A DNA stretch of 64,000 nucleotides from positions 19,389 to 83,388 of the forward strand of contig NZ_FCOK02000039.1 in NCBI RefSeq assembly GCF_001544555.2, in the 5' to 3' direction. This DNA comes from Caballeronia udeis (GTDB taxonomy: Bacteria > Pseudomonadota > Gammaproteobacteria > Burkholderiales > Burkholderiaceae). Each line of letters opens with the position of its first letter. Position 1 is the first letter of the stretch. Of the stretch, positions 1 through 8,469 are shown one piece after another. The notes under the pieces are model-generated. The model had not been told where the DNA came from. It saw only the letters and a list, made by a program, of their open reading frames with translations, and did not search any database. The position numbers were made by a program, and so were the translations under genes.

Positions 1-1
1 G

Positions 2-229
2 GTGATGGTCACGTTGTCCACCGACGGCAGCATGTCGGTCGATGGCCATGCGCTGACGCCGGCCGGGTTGACCGCGATGTTGTCGGCGCGGCCGAATGCG
101 TCGCATACGGTAGTGACGATCGCCGGATCGAAGGCGGCACAGATCCAGGATCTCGTCACCGTGATGGATGCGTGCCGTGCAGCGGGTGTCTCGCAGATCG
201 CGCTTGCCGCGCAACCCGCGGCGAAGTGA
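2..229 (+). CDS. exbD: ExbD/TolR-family biopolymer transport protein, C-terminal part
   Basis: The 5' end lies outside the window, so only about 75 C-terminal residues are visible. They fit the periplasmic domain of ExbD/TolR: a 'V.L..DG...V.G..L' strand, then a helix and 'V.I.GSKAAQIQDLVTVMDACRAAGVSQIAL', which matches the usual 'v.i.aD....y..vv.vmd.a..aGv..i.l' ending of the family. ExbD works with ExbB to pass proton-motive force to TonB. The stop codon is followed after one base by the start of a TonB-like gene, which supports the assignment. The true start cannot be placed. Confidence 0.8.
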   Translation: MMVTLSTDGSMSVDGHALTPAGLTAMLSARPNASHTVVTIAGSKAAQIQDLVTVMDACRAAGVSQIALAAQPAAK

Positions 230-230
230 T

Positions 231-947
231 ATGGCGACTCCCTCTGCTGCCGGCTTCGTGCCGGAACGACGACGTTTCTATCCGGCGGCAGCGCTCGCGC
301 TGCTCGCCGAAGCGCTACTGCTGGGCGGCGGGTATCTGATGCTTGCGCACAAGCCGGCGCCGCCGGTCGTACCGCCTGTGACCATGCTGTCGATCGCGCC
401 CGCGCCAGAACCTGTGCCCGTGCCCGTGCCCGTGCCCGTGCCGTTGCCCGTTCTCAAGCCGCAGCCCGTTGCCCGTCCTGTTACTCCTGTGCATCAAGTG
501 ACGCATGTTGCCCGGCCACGTCCGGTGCCGGCCGCCGCGCCACCCACGCCGACCCCGGTACCGGAGCCCGCAACGCCGTCTGCAGCGCCTACCGACACGC
601 GCCCGGCACCTGCCCCGCAGCCGCCTCCTGCGATGCCCGCAGCGGCGCCTGCAGCGCCCAATCCGAGCTTCGAGAACGCCATGCGGGCCGCGATCCAGGC
701 CGCGCTTCACTACCCGGAGTCGGCACGCATGGCCGGCATGGCGGGCCGCACGCGAGTGGGCTTCCGGTATCGCGACGGCAGCGTATCGGACGTAACGCTC
801 ATCACGTCGAGCGGCAGTGGAATGCTGGATCGCGCGGCGCTTGCGGCCGTGAGGGATGCGGCCTATCCGAAACCCGACCCCGCCCAGATGGGCAAAACCC
901 TGGAAGAACAGCTCTGGGTAACCTTCAATCTAGACGCCAACGAATGA
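231..947 (+). CDS. TonB-family energy transducer
   Basis: This 238-residue protein has the TonB layout: a short cytoplasmic N-terminus, one membrane segment at about residues 15-38, a long Pro/Ala/Val-rich periplasmic spacer (about 45-145, with a run of Val-Pro dipeptides), and a C-terminal TonB domain (about 150-235) containing 'YPESARMAGMAGRTRVGFRY' and 'SGSGMLDRAAL'. It would carry energy from an ExbB/ExbD complex to an outer-membrane receptor. I chose the ATG at 231, one base after the exbD stop; an upstream in-frame start at 168 would overlap exbD and adds no family-like sequence. The stop overlaps the next ATG as ATGA. The receptor is not in the window. Confidence 0.85.
   Translation: MATPSAAGFVPERRRFYPAAALALLAEALLLGGGYLMLAHKPAPPVVPPVTMLSIAPAPEPVPVPVPVPVPLPVLKPQPVARPVTPVHQVTHVARPRPVPAAAPPTPTPVPEPATPSAAPTDTRPAPAPQPPPAMPAAAPAAPNPSFENAMRAAIQAALHYPESARMAGMAGRTRVGFRYRDGSVSDVTLITSSGSGMLDRAALAAVRDAAYPKPDPAQMGKTLEEQLWVTFNLDANE
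414..437 (+). repeat. In-frame GTGCCC hexamer tandem repeat in tonB-like gene
   Basis: Four perfect copies of GTGCCC plus a partial fifth encode the Val-Pro run in the periplasmic spacer of the TonB-like protein. Gain or loss of units would keep the frame and change spacer length. Confidence 0.85.
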
Positions 948-2503
948 AACAAATACTCTCCGTTATTGCAGCCTTGCTGAGCTTGTCCACGGCCGCCGCA
1001 ACCGCAGCCACGCCCGCGGCGTCGCTGCCGCCTGACGCGCCCGTGCGCCACGTCCTGCTGATCAGTGTCGACGGTCTGCACACCGGCGATCTCGCGCATT
1101 TCATCGATGCCCATCCGGACAGCACGCTCGCGAGCCTTCTGAAGCAGGGCGTCGACTACACCAACGCTCATACTGTCGCTCCCGCCGATTCGTTTCCTGG
1201 CCTGATGGCTCTGGTAACCGGTGGCACGCCCGCCGTGACCGGCGTCTATTACGACGACTCGTACGACCGGGCGCTGGCTGCGCCAGGCGGCGATTGCAGC
1301 CGGCTCGGCACCCGCGTTCGCTACGACGAATCACTCGATCTGGCCGCCGCTGACGGGCATGACATTATCGATCCTGCCAAGCTGCCTCGCGATCCTGCAC
1401 ACGGTTGCGTGCCGGTTTATCCCCACAGTTACCTGCGCGTCAACACGATCTTCGAAGCGGTGCATGCGGCCGGGGGTTATACCGCCTGGACCGACAAACA
1501 TCCGACCTACGAACTGGTCCAGGGTCCTTCGGGGCACGGTGTCGACGACCTGTTCCTGCCGGAGATCGGCGCGAACTACGAAGGGCTCACCAACGTCGCA
1601 GCCAAGGAGATCACCGGTTCGCTTCCGCGGACCGAGGACTATGACGATATGAAAGGGCGGGTGATCGTCAACGAAATCGACGGCCTGACGCACGACGGGA
1701 AAAAGCATTCAGTCATACCGAACGTTTTCGGCCTGAATCTGCAGGCGGTCAATGTCGCGCAAAAAATCTACGGATACAAGAATGCGGATGGCGATCTGAC
1801 AGCGGGGCTGGATCGCGCGATCGGACATACCGACCAGTTGATCGGGCGCTTCGTGAGCGAGCTTGAACGGCAAGGCTTGCGTGACGATACCTTGATCATC
1901 GTGACAGCCAAGCACGGCAATGGCCCCATCGATACCAGCCTGCTCAACAAGATCGACGAGCGCCGGCTCGAAAGCGTGATCGACAAGGCCGCGCCGGGTG
2001 CGCTCGCCCAGTTGACCACGGACTATGGCGCGTTGATCTGGCTGAATGACACCTCGGCTACCCCCGCGGTGAGCGCTGCGTTGAGGGCGAATGCGAACGC
2101 GCTCGGTATCGCCGATGTCGTGAGCGGCGAGCGCCTGGCGCTGCGGTTTCCCTCGCCATCGCGAGACAGCCGTACACCGGATATTGTTGTCGTGTCTCGC
2201 AACGGTGTCATATTTACGCCACCTGGCGATGGCAAACTAGCTGAACATGGGGGATTCCATGACGACGACACGCGCGTTGCCTTGCTCGTGTCTAGTCCGC
2301 GTCTTGCCGCGCAGGGCCAGCAAGTGACCTATCCTGTGTCGACCACGCAGGTCGCGCCGACCATCCTCGCCGCGCTTGGCTTACCGGTGACTGCACTTCA
2401 GGCGGTCGCGCAAGAAGGCACGCCGGTGCTGCCGGACGGGAACTGGAATCCGCTTCGGCAAGTCGCGCAGGCTCAACCTGGAACACAATCGCTTGGCAAG
2501 TGA
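944..2503 (+). CDS. Exported type I phosphodiesterase / alkaline phosphatase-superfamily hydrolase
   Basis: A 519-residue protein of the nucleotide pyrophosphatase/phosphodiesterase family (alkaline phosphatase fold). Residues 1-22 form a signal peptide, so it acts in the periplasm or outside. 'LLISVDGLHTGD' supplies the first metal Asp (D43); 'APADSFPGLMALVTGG' places a Ser (S83) where many NPPs have a nucleophilic Thr. Later come 'WTDKHPTYE', 'IVTAKHGNGPID' in place of the more common SDHG, and 'EHGGFHDDD' with the last metal His. The family cleaves phosphodiester or phosphomonoester bonds; the substrate is unknown. The start overlaps the tonB stop (ATGA). Linkage to TonB and a two-component system suggests scavenging of an organophosphate. 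Confidence 0.85.
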   Translation: MKQILSVIAALLSLSTAAATAATPAASLPPDAPVRHVLLISVDGLHTGDLAHFIDAHPDSTLASLLKQGVDYTNAHTVAPADSFPGLMALVTGGTPAVTGVYYDDSYDRALAAPGGDCSRLGTRVRYDESLDLAAADGHDIIDPAKLPRDPAHGCVPVYPHSYLRVNTIFEAVHAAGGYTAWTDKHPTYELVQGPSGHGVDDLFLPEIGANYEGLTNVAAKEITGSLPRTEDYDDMKGRVIVNEIDGLTHDGKKHSVIPNVFGLNLQAVNVAQKIYGYKNADGDLTAGLDRAIGHTDQLIGRFVSELERQGLRDDTLIIVTAKHGNGPIDTSLLNKIDERRLESVIDKAAPGALAQLTTDYGALIWLNDTSATPAVSAALRANANALGIADVVSGERLALRFPSPSRDSRTPDIVVVSRNGVIFTPPGDGKLAEHGGFHDDDTRVALLVSSPRLAAQGQQVTYPVSTTQVAPTILAALGLPVTALQAVAQEGTPVLPDGNWNPLRQVAQAQPGTQSLGK

Positions 2504-3215
2504 ACAGGCCGTCGTCCGCTCGATCGGACGGAAGTACCGCATTCTGGTTGTCGAAGACGACCAGAATGCGGCGCTGGAAGTCAGGGCAGCGCTCGAAGAC
2601 TATGGTTTCGACGTCGAATGCGTGTCGTCCGGACATGATGGCTTGTTGCGCGCGATCGACGGCGAGTTCGACGTCGTGGTGCTCGACCGCATGCTGCCTG
2701 ACATAGACGGTCTGTCGATTCTTTCGACGCTGCGCAACATCGGCAAACAGACCCCGGTGCTGATCCTGAGCGCGCTCGCAGCAGTCGATGAGCGCGTGCG
2801 GGGCTTGCGTGCCGGAGGCGACGATTACGTCACCAAGCCATTCGATAGTCTCGAACTGACCGCGCGCCTTAACGTCCTGCTGCGTCGCCAATCGTCGGCG
2901 GCGGCACCGTCTATTCTGAGTGTCGGCGATCTGACGCTCGACACCAGCATGCACCGGGCGCAACGCGCTGGCCAGGCACTCGATCTGAAGCCGCGTGAAT
3001 ACAGTCTGCTTGAATTCATGATGCGGCATGCCGGTCAGGTCGTCACTCGCACCCTCTTGTTCGAGTCGGTCTGGAACTACCACTTCAACGCGCAGACCAA
3101 CGTGATCGACATGCATATCGGCCATCTGCGCCGGAAGGTCAGCCTCAACGGGCGCATGTCGGCGATGATTCATACGGTACGTAATGTCGGCTATATTCTC
3201 CAGCCCGCCGAGTAG
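2493..3215 (+). CDS. OmpR/PhoB-family response regulator
   Basis: A 240-residue response regulator. The receiver domain (about 15-130) has the acidic E21-D22-D23 group, phospho-acceptor D65 in 'VVVLDRMLPDIDG', and K115 in 'YVTKPFD'. The C-terminal winged helix (about 140-238) ends 'IHTVRNVGYIL', typical of OmpR-type DNA-binding domains. The start is a TTG at 2493, which overlaps the upstream phosphodiesterase gene by 11 bases. No ATG is available before the receiver core. The stop lies 32 bases inside the following kinase gene, so the pair is translationally coupled. It probably answers to that kinase. Confidence 0.92.
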   Translation: MASEQAVVRSIGRKYRILVVEDDQNAALEVRAALEDYGFDVECVSSGHDGLLRAIDGEFDVVVLDRMLPDIDGLSILSTLRNIGKQTPVLILSALAAVDERVRGLRAGGDDYVTKPFDSLELTARLNVLLRRQSSAAAPSILSVGDLTLDTSMHRAQRAGQALDLKPREYSLLEFMMRHAGQVVTRTLLFESVWNYHFNAQTNVIDMHIGHLRRKVSLNGRMSAMIHTVRNVGYILQPAE

Positions 3216-4590
3216 GCGTGCCGCGCGCCTGAATCCGGGCAGCATTGGCTGGCTGATGCTGGTATTCGTCAGCTCGGCGATAGCGCTGTTCGCATTGCTT
3301 TACTGGCTCACCAGCGGTTACCTGCTTCACCAGGTCGATGAACGCCTTAACGGAGAGGTGGCGGAGTTTCAATCGATCGGCCGCGACGAAGCCATTGCAA
3401 CTATCAGCGCACTGAGCCGGCGCGACGTGGCGAGCAGCCGGCCCTATGGCCTCTTTGACGAGAACGGCAAGCGGCTCGCGGGTAACGTCGATACCCTCCC
3501 GGCGCAGAAAGACGGTACGCCGTTCGATTACGCGCAGGCGACCCTCGAGGGACGCGGCCGGGTGACAAGCCAATATCGCGGCATCATCGTGCCCACAAAA
3601 AGCGGTCTGAAAATTGTCGTGGGGCATTCGATCGACGAAATCATCGTGTTCGACCGGACGCTGGTGACAACGCTATGCACTGGCCTCGCGCTGACGATCC
3701 TGCTTGCGGTCGGCTGCGGCGCCGCGCTGAACAGGATGTCGAACCGGCGCATCCGCGCCATCAGCGAGACGAGCCGTGAAATCATGGCAGGCCAACTGGA
3801 CCGGCGCTTGCCTACGCGTCATACGAACCACGATCTTGACCGGCTTGCCGGGATCGTCAACACGATGCTCGATGAAATAGAGCGGCTCGTGAGCGAGGTC
3901 CGCGGTGTGTGCGCCGGCATCGCGCACGATCTGCGTACGCCGATGACCAGTCTGCGCGGCGGGCTGGAGCGGGTGCGCCGCCGTTCGACTGCGGTCGACG
4001 ACTACGCCGACGCAATCGACACGGCAATCGAACAGTCGGACGCCGTGCTCAATCGCTTTACGGCCCTACTGAGAATTGCGGAAATCGAGGCCGGCGGACG
4101 GCGCGCGAGTTTTGGTTCGATCTCGCTTGATACCGTGCTGCGCGACGTGGTTGAGCTTTACGAACCGCTTGCCGAGCATCGCGGCTTGTCGATGATGGTG
4201 CATGCGCCTGCACCTGTCGAGGTCATCGGCGACATCGACTTGTTGTTCGGCGCAATCGAGAACCTGCTCGACAATGCGCTGAAGTTTACGCCGAGGGGAG
4301 GGCAAGTAACGCTCGAGGTTTGGAACGACAATGGTTTTGCCGCGCTGCAGGTTACCGACACCGGGCCGGGTATTGATGTGGGCGAGCGCAAAGCAGTGCT
4401 TCGGCCGTTTTACCGGAGTGCGGGTGCGCAAGCGGATACGACGACGGGGCACGGCCTTGGCCTGAGTCTTGTTGCTGCAATTGCCCGTATGCATGGGGCC
4501 GACTTCGAGATCGGGGACAACCAGCCGGGTTGCAAGATGCTGTTGCGTTTTAGAGGGCGTAGTTATGTTGGCGAGCAGGTGACGCATTAG
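3184..4590 (+). CDS. Sensor histidine kinase partner of the upstream regulator
   Basis: A 468-residue membrane histidine kinase. Membrane segments lie at about 20-43 and 160-182 around a sensor region of about 115 residues, followed by HAMP-like sequence (185-238). The dimerisation helix has 'IAHDLRTPMTSLRGG' with H248. The ATPase domain shows the N box 'ENLLDNALKFTP', G1 'DTGPGID' and G2 'GHGLGLSLVAA'. The ATG at 3184 lies inside the regulator gene and gives a sensible N-terminus. The gene ends the exbD-tonB-phosphodiesterase-regulator operon, so the sensed signal may relate to the phosphorylated compound or its product. That link is inference. Confidence 0.92.
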   Translation: MSAIFSSPPSRRAARLNPGSIGWLMLVFVSSAIALFALLYWLTSGYLLHQVDERLNGEVAEFQSIGRDEAIATISALSRRDVASSRPYGLFDENGKRLAGNVDTLPAQKDGTPFDYAQATLEGRGRVTSQYRGIIVPTKSGLKIVVGHSIDEIIVFDRTLVTTLCTGLALTILLAVGCGAALNRMSNRRIRAISETSREIMAGQLDRRLPTRHTNHDLDRLAGIVNTMLDEIERLVSEVRGVCAGIAHDLRTPMTSLRGGLERVRRRSTAVDDYADAIDTAIEQSDAVLNRFTALLRIAEIEAGGRRASFGSISLDTVLRDVVELYEPLAEHRGLSMMVHAPAPVEVIGDIDLLFGAIENLLDNALKFTPRGGQVTLEVWNDNGFAALQVTDTGPGIDVGERKAVLRPFYRSAGAQADTTTGHGLGLSLVAAIARMHGADFEIGDNQPGCKMLLRFRGRSYVGEQVTH

Positions 4591-4841
4591 AGGCGGCCGG
4601 CGTCCTTCGATCGCGTCCGCGTTTTTGTTCGAGCTACAGTCCACTATTGGCATGCGAGGTATCGCTGGAAAGGCATGAGGCGTGGCCCCTGGATGGCCTC
4701 AACGGCGTCCAGGTAGCCCGATCAGCCCGAAGGGCAGCGGCGGTGCCCACGCCTCGCCTTGGTTACTTATCGCCCTACGCGCCCCCCAGGTTCGGCGTTC
4801 CACGCCACTATCAGACGGGTGAAGGTGCTTCTGGTTCTCAA

Positions 4842-5411
4842 TCATCTCCGTCGCGGCAACATCCGTCGCAGCGTGTCATCCTTTATGATGAAATGATGAA
4901 ATAAGGCAGCTGAGATGTGCAGCCCGACAGCCACGAGCAATACCCATGCAAATACCTGGTGCATGTCGCCCATTTCATGTCCAAGAACCGAACCTGTGGG
5001 TGAGAGCGGCGGCAGCGGTACCAAGCCGAACAGAGAGACCTGCCATCCCCGCGACGACGCGTTTGCCCATCCCATCAGCGGGAACGCGACTAGTAACGCA
5101 TATAAAAGCCAATGGGTCGCGCGTGCAACAGCCTGAAGCAAGGGCGGGAGAGCGCTTGGTTCTGGGGGCGTTGGGTGGGTCAGCCGCCATGCCAATCGAA
5201 TCAGAACGACCAAGACGATCAGCGACCCAATCGAAACATGCAAACTGATCAATCCAATTGGCTTGGTATCTTTATGCACATCCGGCATCAACCATCCAAT
5301 GGTGAACTGGATAATGAGCAGCAAGACCGTGATCCAGTGGAAGAGCTTTACCGGAGCACTAAAGCTCAGGCGATTGCGGGGTGCATTGTGAGTTTTCAGA
5401 TAAAAGTCCAT
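4842..5411 (-). CDS. Cytochrome b561 family protein
   Basis: A 189-residue integral membrane protein with four membrane segments, the layout of bacterial cytochrome b561 (CybB-like), which carries haem b and passes electrons to or from quinone. Visible features are the N-terminal 'KLFHWITVLLLIIQFTIGW' (first haem-ligand His), 'LISLHVSIGSLI', 'ATHWLLYALLV' and 'DMHQVFAWVLLVAVGLHISAALFHHF' (later His ligands). The family length is about 175-190 residues, so it is complete. It is divergent from the DUF4118 gene at 5839 and not part of the upstream operon. No strong Shine-Dalgarno is visible before the ATG at 5411. Confidence 0.9.
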   Translation of the reverse strand: MDFYLKTHNAPRNRLSFSAPVKLFHWITVLLLIIQFTIGWLMPDVHKDTKPIGLISLHVSIGSLIVLVVLIRLAWRLTHPTPPEPSALPPLLQAVARATHWLLYALLVAFPLMGWANASSRGWQVSLFGLVPLPPLSPTGSVLGHEMGDMHQVFAWVLLVAVGLHISAALFHHFIIKDDTLRRMLPRRR

Positions 5412-5838
5412 GTGATCGCGTACAGCCGAAGGGCAGATTCATTTTCGTACCGTGACTTTGCCGACCTCGACTTAGACGAAACATAGGTAACCGATGGTTC
5501 CCGGGCCTTCGCGCCTTGTGCCTTGTGTACTGGCGCCCAATCCTCAATACCGCGGCACCAATTGAGTCGTACCTCTGTCAAATCGGAGCAGAGTCTTGTT
5601 TGTCTTGGAAAATCACAATGAAATGCCACTCAACTCTGTCAGGAGCCCATAAGTTTGAGCGTGATCGCAACTTGCACTCACCGGTGCAATCACGTCGAGC
5701 CATCGGAAATTGCTGCCTTGTGAAGTCTGATTTATCACGCGCCTAAGGAAAGCTTAAGCCTTGGTGGTCTAGTCTATTGTCGGATAAGTCGCATCGTTCG
5801 CTGGGGACCGATGTTTATTGAGGGTCAACGGAGCACGA
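5412..5838. other. Intergenic region with one RR-type box
   Basis: About 430 bases between divergent genes. No convincing protein-coding stretch is seen. It holds the direct-repeat box at 5742-5758 and a possible -10 at about 5769-5777 for the gene at 5839. Confidence 0.6.
5742..5758 (+). promoter_or_regulatory. PmrA/QseB-like direct-repeat box
   Basis: CCTAAG-GAAAG-CTTAAG fits the YTTAAK-N5-YTTAAK half-site layout used by PmrA/QseB-type regulators, with one mismatch in the first half. TCTAG begins at the tenth base after the box, in the same place as after the box at 8565. It sits about 80 bases before the start at 5839. Confidence 0.5.
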
Positions 5839-6630
5839 ATGCTAAACAACGCAAGGAGTTGGGCGCCGCGAGGCCCATGGCGCTACGCAGTGGCGCTTGT
5901 CGCGGCACTTGCCGCTTTCGGCGCCCGGGAATTGATGCATCCTGTGCTTGAAGCGCACATGCCCGCGCTCTTTTTTACGATTGCGGCCGTCCTGGTAGGA
6001 TTTTTCCTGGGGTTCGGTCCAGCGATACTTGTAGTGACTATCGGGGTGCCAGTCGCGGACTATTTCTTCGTTCCGCCGTACGCAAACTTTAGTTACTTTG
6101 ATAAAGAGGATGTGATCCTTTTTGTAGGGTTTCCCGTAGCTACGCTTTTGTTCCTTGGCATGATCGAGTGGCTTCGACGAACCCAGCATGAAGCGAAACT
6201 TTTCGCAGAGGTCGCCAGATCTCGGCATCAAATGCTTTTACGCTCAGACAAGCGAAGAAGAAGTGCCGAGGCGTCGCATTTGATTTCAGACCGATTGCTC
6301 CGGCAGTTCACGGACGAAAACGCAGATGTCTTATATGTAGGTAAAGTCGGATCGTCCTACGAGTATGTCAGCGAATCGCTTCACCAAGAGATTGCTCCTT
6401 TGGAAGGGGAAGCCGTCTCAGCGCGATTGATGGCGACATTTTCCGAGAGCGACGCATCGACGTTCGCCGCCGCGTTCGAGCAATCGAGCGACTTGGGCAC
6501 ACGAAGTTGGCAGGTGAGCTTGCCTCGCCGGAATCCGGCTCTTTCTGATTTGATGTGTCAGTTGGAGCGCTTCCCCACCGCCCACGGTGCCTACCTGATC
6601 ATGAAAATTCCCTCAAAGGCTGTCGGATGA
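5839..6630 (+). CDS. DUF4118 (KdpD-like) membrane protein without a kinase domain
   Basis: A 263-residue protein. Residues about 15-110 form four closely spaced membrane segments with 'FGPAILVVTIGVPVADYFFVPPYANFSY', the signature of the KdpD-type DUF4118 membrane module. A charged helix (about 115-150) leads into a soluble 100-residue domain that may be PAS-like. There is no histidine kinase domain, so it is not a KdpD. I chose the ATG at 5839, preceded by GGAG at 5830-5833, over a TTG at 5818. Its stop overlaps the next gene's start as ATGA. A promoter box lies upstream at 5742-5758. The role is unknown; a membrane sensor or partner of the hydrolase is plausible. Confidence 0.75.
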   Translation: MLNNARSWAPRGPWRYAVALVAALAAFGARELMHPVLEAHMPALFFTIAAVLVGFFLGFGPAILVVTIGVPVADYFFVPPYANFSYFDKEDVILFVGFPVATLLFLGMIEWLRRTQHEAKLFAEVARSRHQMLLRSDKRRRSAEASHLISDRLLRQFTDENADVLYVGKVGSSYEYVSESLHQEIAPLEGEAVSARLMATFSESDASTFAAAFEQSSDLGTRSWQVSLPRRNPALSDLMCQLERFPTAHGAYLIMKIPSKAVG

Positions 6631-7511
6631 GCGAGCAAGACGTCTTGATGCAGGACATTTTTCATCCGGCAAGTAGTCGAAATCACGCAGTCTTGCTGCT
6701 CCATGGATTGCGAAGCACGCCGCAAGAGATGGGTTACCTCGCCCGAGCGCTCGCCAAGCAAGGTTTTGCCGTCCATGCTCCATACCTTGACGGTTACGGA
6801 CTTGGAACCCCGTGCACCACGTCGGTTGAGTGGCGCGAACAGGTCAGAGCGCACTACCAAAAACTCACCTCTGCGTACGGCAGCGTTTCAGTAGGCGGTC
6901 TATGCATTGGGGCGACATTGGCGCTGGCTCTTGCCGTAGAAGAACCTGAACTTCTGGCACTGTCGTTGCTGTCCGTGACACTGAACTACGATGGCTGGAC
7001 CATTCCCTGGTATCACTGGATGCTTAGCCTTGCTTACAAAACACCCATCCGGAATTTTTACAGTTTGCCCGAGCGCTCACCCTATGGCTTAAAGAATGCG
7101 GCGCTTCGAGCGAAAGTGGCGAAGAGCATGGAGCGTCAGGGTGATTCCGAGATTGGCGCGGCCAGCTTGTCGATGCACCATATTTTTGAAGCAAGGGCGC
7201 TGGCGCGCTACGTAACGAAGAACATCAGGACCATAAAAGCGGATTGCTTGTTGATCCACGCGATAGACGACGATATTTCCACGACGGCCAATGCGGACCT
7301 CGTATATTCGGGTGTGGGTTCGCAACGACGACGCAAGATATTCCTGGATGACTGTTATCACGTGATCACGATGGACAATGAACGTGACCTCGTCGCGCGC
7401 GAAACACAATACTTCTTCGAGGAAGCCGCCGACCTGAACAGGGATCGGTTAAATGAAGCTAATGCCCCAATAGCGCTGCGACACCGGCGCCAACAATCTT
7501 CTGTGCACTGA
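6627..7511 (+). CDS. Alpha/beta hydrolase with Cys at the nucleophile position
   Basis: A 294-residue alpha/beta-hydrolase similar in layout to small carboxylesterases of the Est30 type. 'VLLLHGLRSTP' gives the oxyanion region, 'GGLCIGATLAL' the nucleophile elbow with Cys93 where Ser is usual, 'IHAIDDDIS' the acid, and 'DDCYHVITMD' the catalytic His. Cys nucleophiles occur in dienelactone hydrolases, so activity is possible, but substrate and chemistry are uncertain. It has no signal peptide and is translationally coupled (ATGA) to the DUF4118 membrane protein, which suggests that they act together at the inner membrane. The start at 6627 is set by the overlap; an upstream start at 6555 only reads through the previous gene. 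Confidence 0.82.
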   Translation: MSEQDVLMQDIFHPASSRNHAVLLLHGLRSTPQEMGYLARALAKQGFAVHAPYLDGYGLGTPCTTSVEWREQVRAHYQKLTSAYGSVSVGGLCIGATLALALAVEEPELLALSLLSVTLNYDGWTIPWYHWMLSLAYKTPIRNFYSLPERSPYGLKNAALRAKVAKSMERQGDSEIGAASLSMHHIFEARALARYVTKNIRTIKADCLLIHAIDDDISTTANADLVYSGVGSQRRRKIFLDDCYHVITMDNERDLVARETQYFFEEAADLNRDRLNEANAPIALRHRRQQSSVH

Positions 7512-8057
7512 AAGTGATAGAACTAACGTCGGATGATTCCGGCGCAGTACACGGACTGCTGCACCGATACGCCATTGGTTTCCAGCCTCGCTACGGAATA
7601 GAAAAACTGGCGCAACTTTCTTGCTACGCATTTGCGACGGGTAACCGTTCCGGTTGTATGGATGTTAGCGCCTCAGCGCGTTGTAGCTTGTCATCATATT
7701 TCTACTCAGCACCCTGCAATCAACACTGTTTCTTCCGCTGGGGCTATCGCTGTGCGGCGGGGCACGTCGTTCTCACACTCGGTGGGAACAAGCCTTGGTG
7801 ACATAGGGATACACCGAGCGTTGGTGCGTGCGTGCGCCCCCCATCCCGGCGGGTTGTCACGGATGGAGAGCCGCAAACGTACAGGACCGCGATCTTTGAC
7901 GACGCTTAGGTTTTATGAAAAATAAAAACGATGCCGGCTCGTTTTTCTCGCTTACGCCAATCGCTTAATCATGCGTTAAGCGTGTGTACTTTATCGTGTG
8001 CTTACCGGTTGCGAACAGGGCTGTTCGTGACGGTAGAAATAGTGGAGGTATCAAATC
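7512..8057. other. Gene-free stretch before the DUF4148 gene
   Basis: About 545 bases in which I see no recognisable protein. Short open frames present have no family resemblance or ribosome-binding site. The only feature I support is the direct-repeat box at 7964-7980. Confidence 0.55.
7964..7980 (+). promoter_or_regulatory. PmrA/QseB-like direct-repeat box upstream of DUF4148 gene
   Basis: CTTAAT-CATGC-GTTAAG fits YTTAAK-N5-YTTAAK with one mismatch (G for Y in the second half). A possible -10 (TTTATC, about 7990-7995) follows about 10 bases after the box. The start of the DUF4148 gene is at 8058. Confidence 0.55.
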
Positions 8058-8381
8058 ATGAAGATTCTTTGTCAAGCCTTTTTTGTAGCCGCCGTGCTGG
8101 CGGCTCCAGTCGCCGCATTTGCTCAACAGTCGAACACGCCGGTGACCCGTGCTCAGGTGCGTGCCGAGTTGGTTCAGTTGGAAAGGGCCGGCTACAACCC
8201 TGCTAAGCGCGACACTACCACCTATCCAGATGACATCCAGGCCGCCGAAGCCCGTGTTGCTGCCCAGAATGATGCGGAGCATGCGGCAGACACCGGAGTG
8301 GGTGGAGTGACAGGTGGTGCAGCGCAGTCGGGTCACCATTCCGCATCTGCAAACTGGGAACCGCTTTACGGACACCACTGA
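8058..8381 (+). CDS. DUF4148 exported protein
   Basis: A 107-residue exported protein of the DUF4148 type, which is abundant in Burkholderia and relatives. Residues 1-22 form a signal peptide cleaved after 'AFA'. The mature part has the typical 'VTRAQVRAELVQLERAGYNP' start and 'YPDDIQAAEARVAAQ' core, then a Gly/His-rich tail. The function of the family is unknown. The ATG is preceded by GGAGG at 8043-8047. Its promoter region carries an RR-type box, and a decayed response-regulator end with an intact kinase lies just downstream, so it is probably part of that two-component regulon. Confidence 0.88.
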   Translation: MKILCQAFFVAAVLAAPVAAFAQQSNTPVTRAQVRAELVQLERAGYNPAKRDTTTYPDDIQAAEARVAAQNDAEHAADTGVGGVTGGAAQSGHHSASANWEPLYGHH

Positions 8382-8469
8382 TACCCTAGAGCTTTTTGCA
8401 AGCAGTCCTCGACACGTGGCAGGGCAAAAACAGGTGTGCTTCCGCAAACAATCGCGAGAGCACACTTTT

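Noticed and set aside
2292..3245. Minus-strand open frame of 317 codons opposite the response regulator
   Set aside because: No recognisable domain; the plus-strand regulator has all motifs.
4647..4904. Open frame of 85 codons between kinase and cytochrome b561 genes
   Set aside because: No ribosome-binding site or family resemblance, and it overlaps the 3' end of the cytochrome gene.
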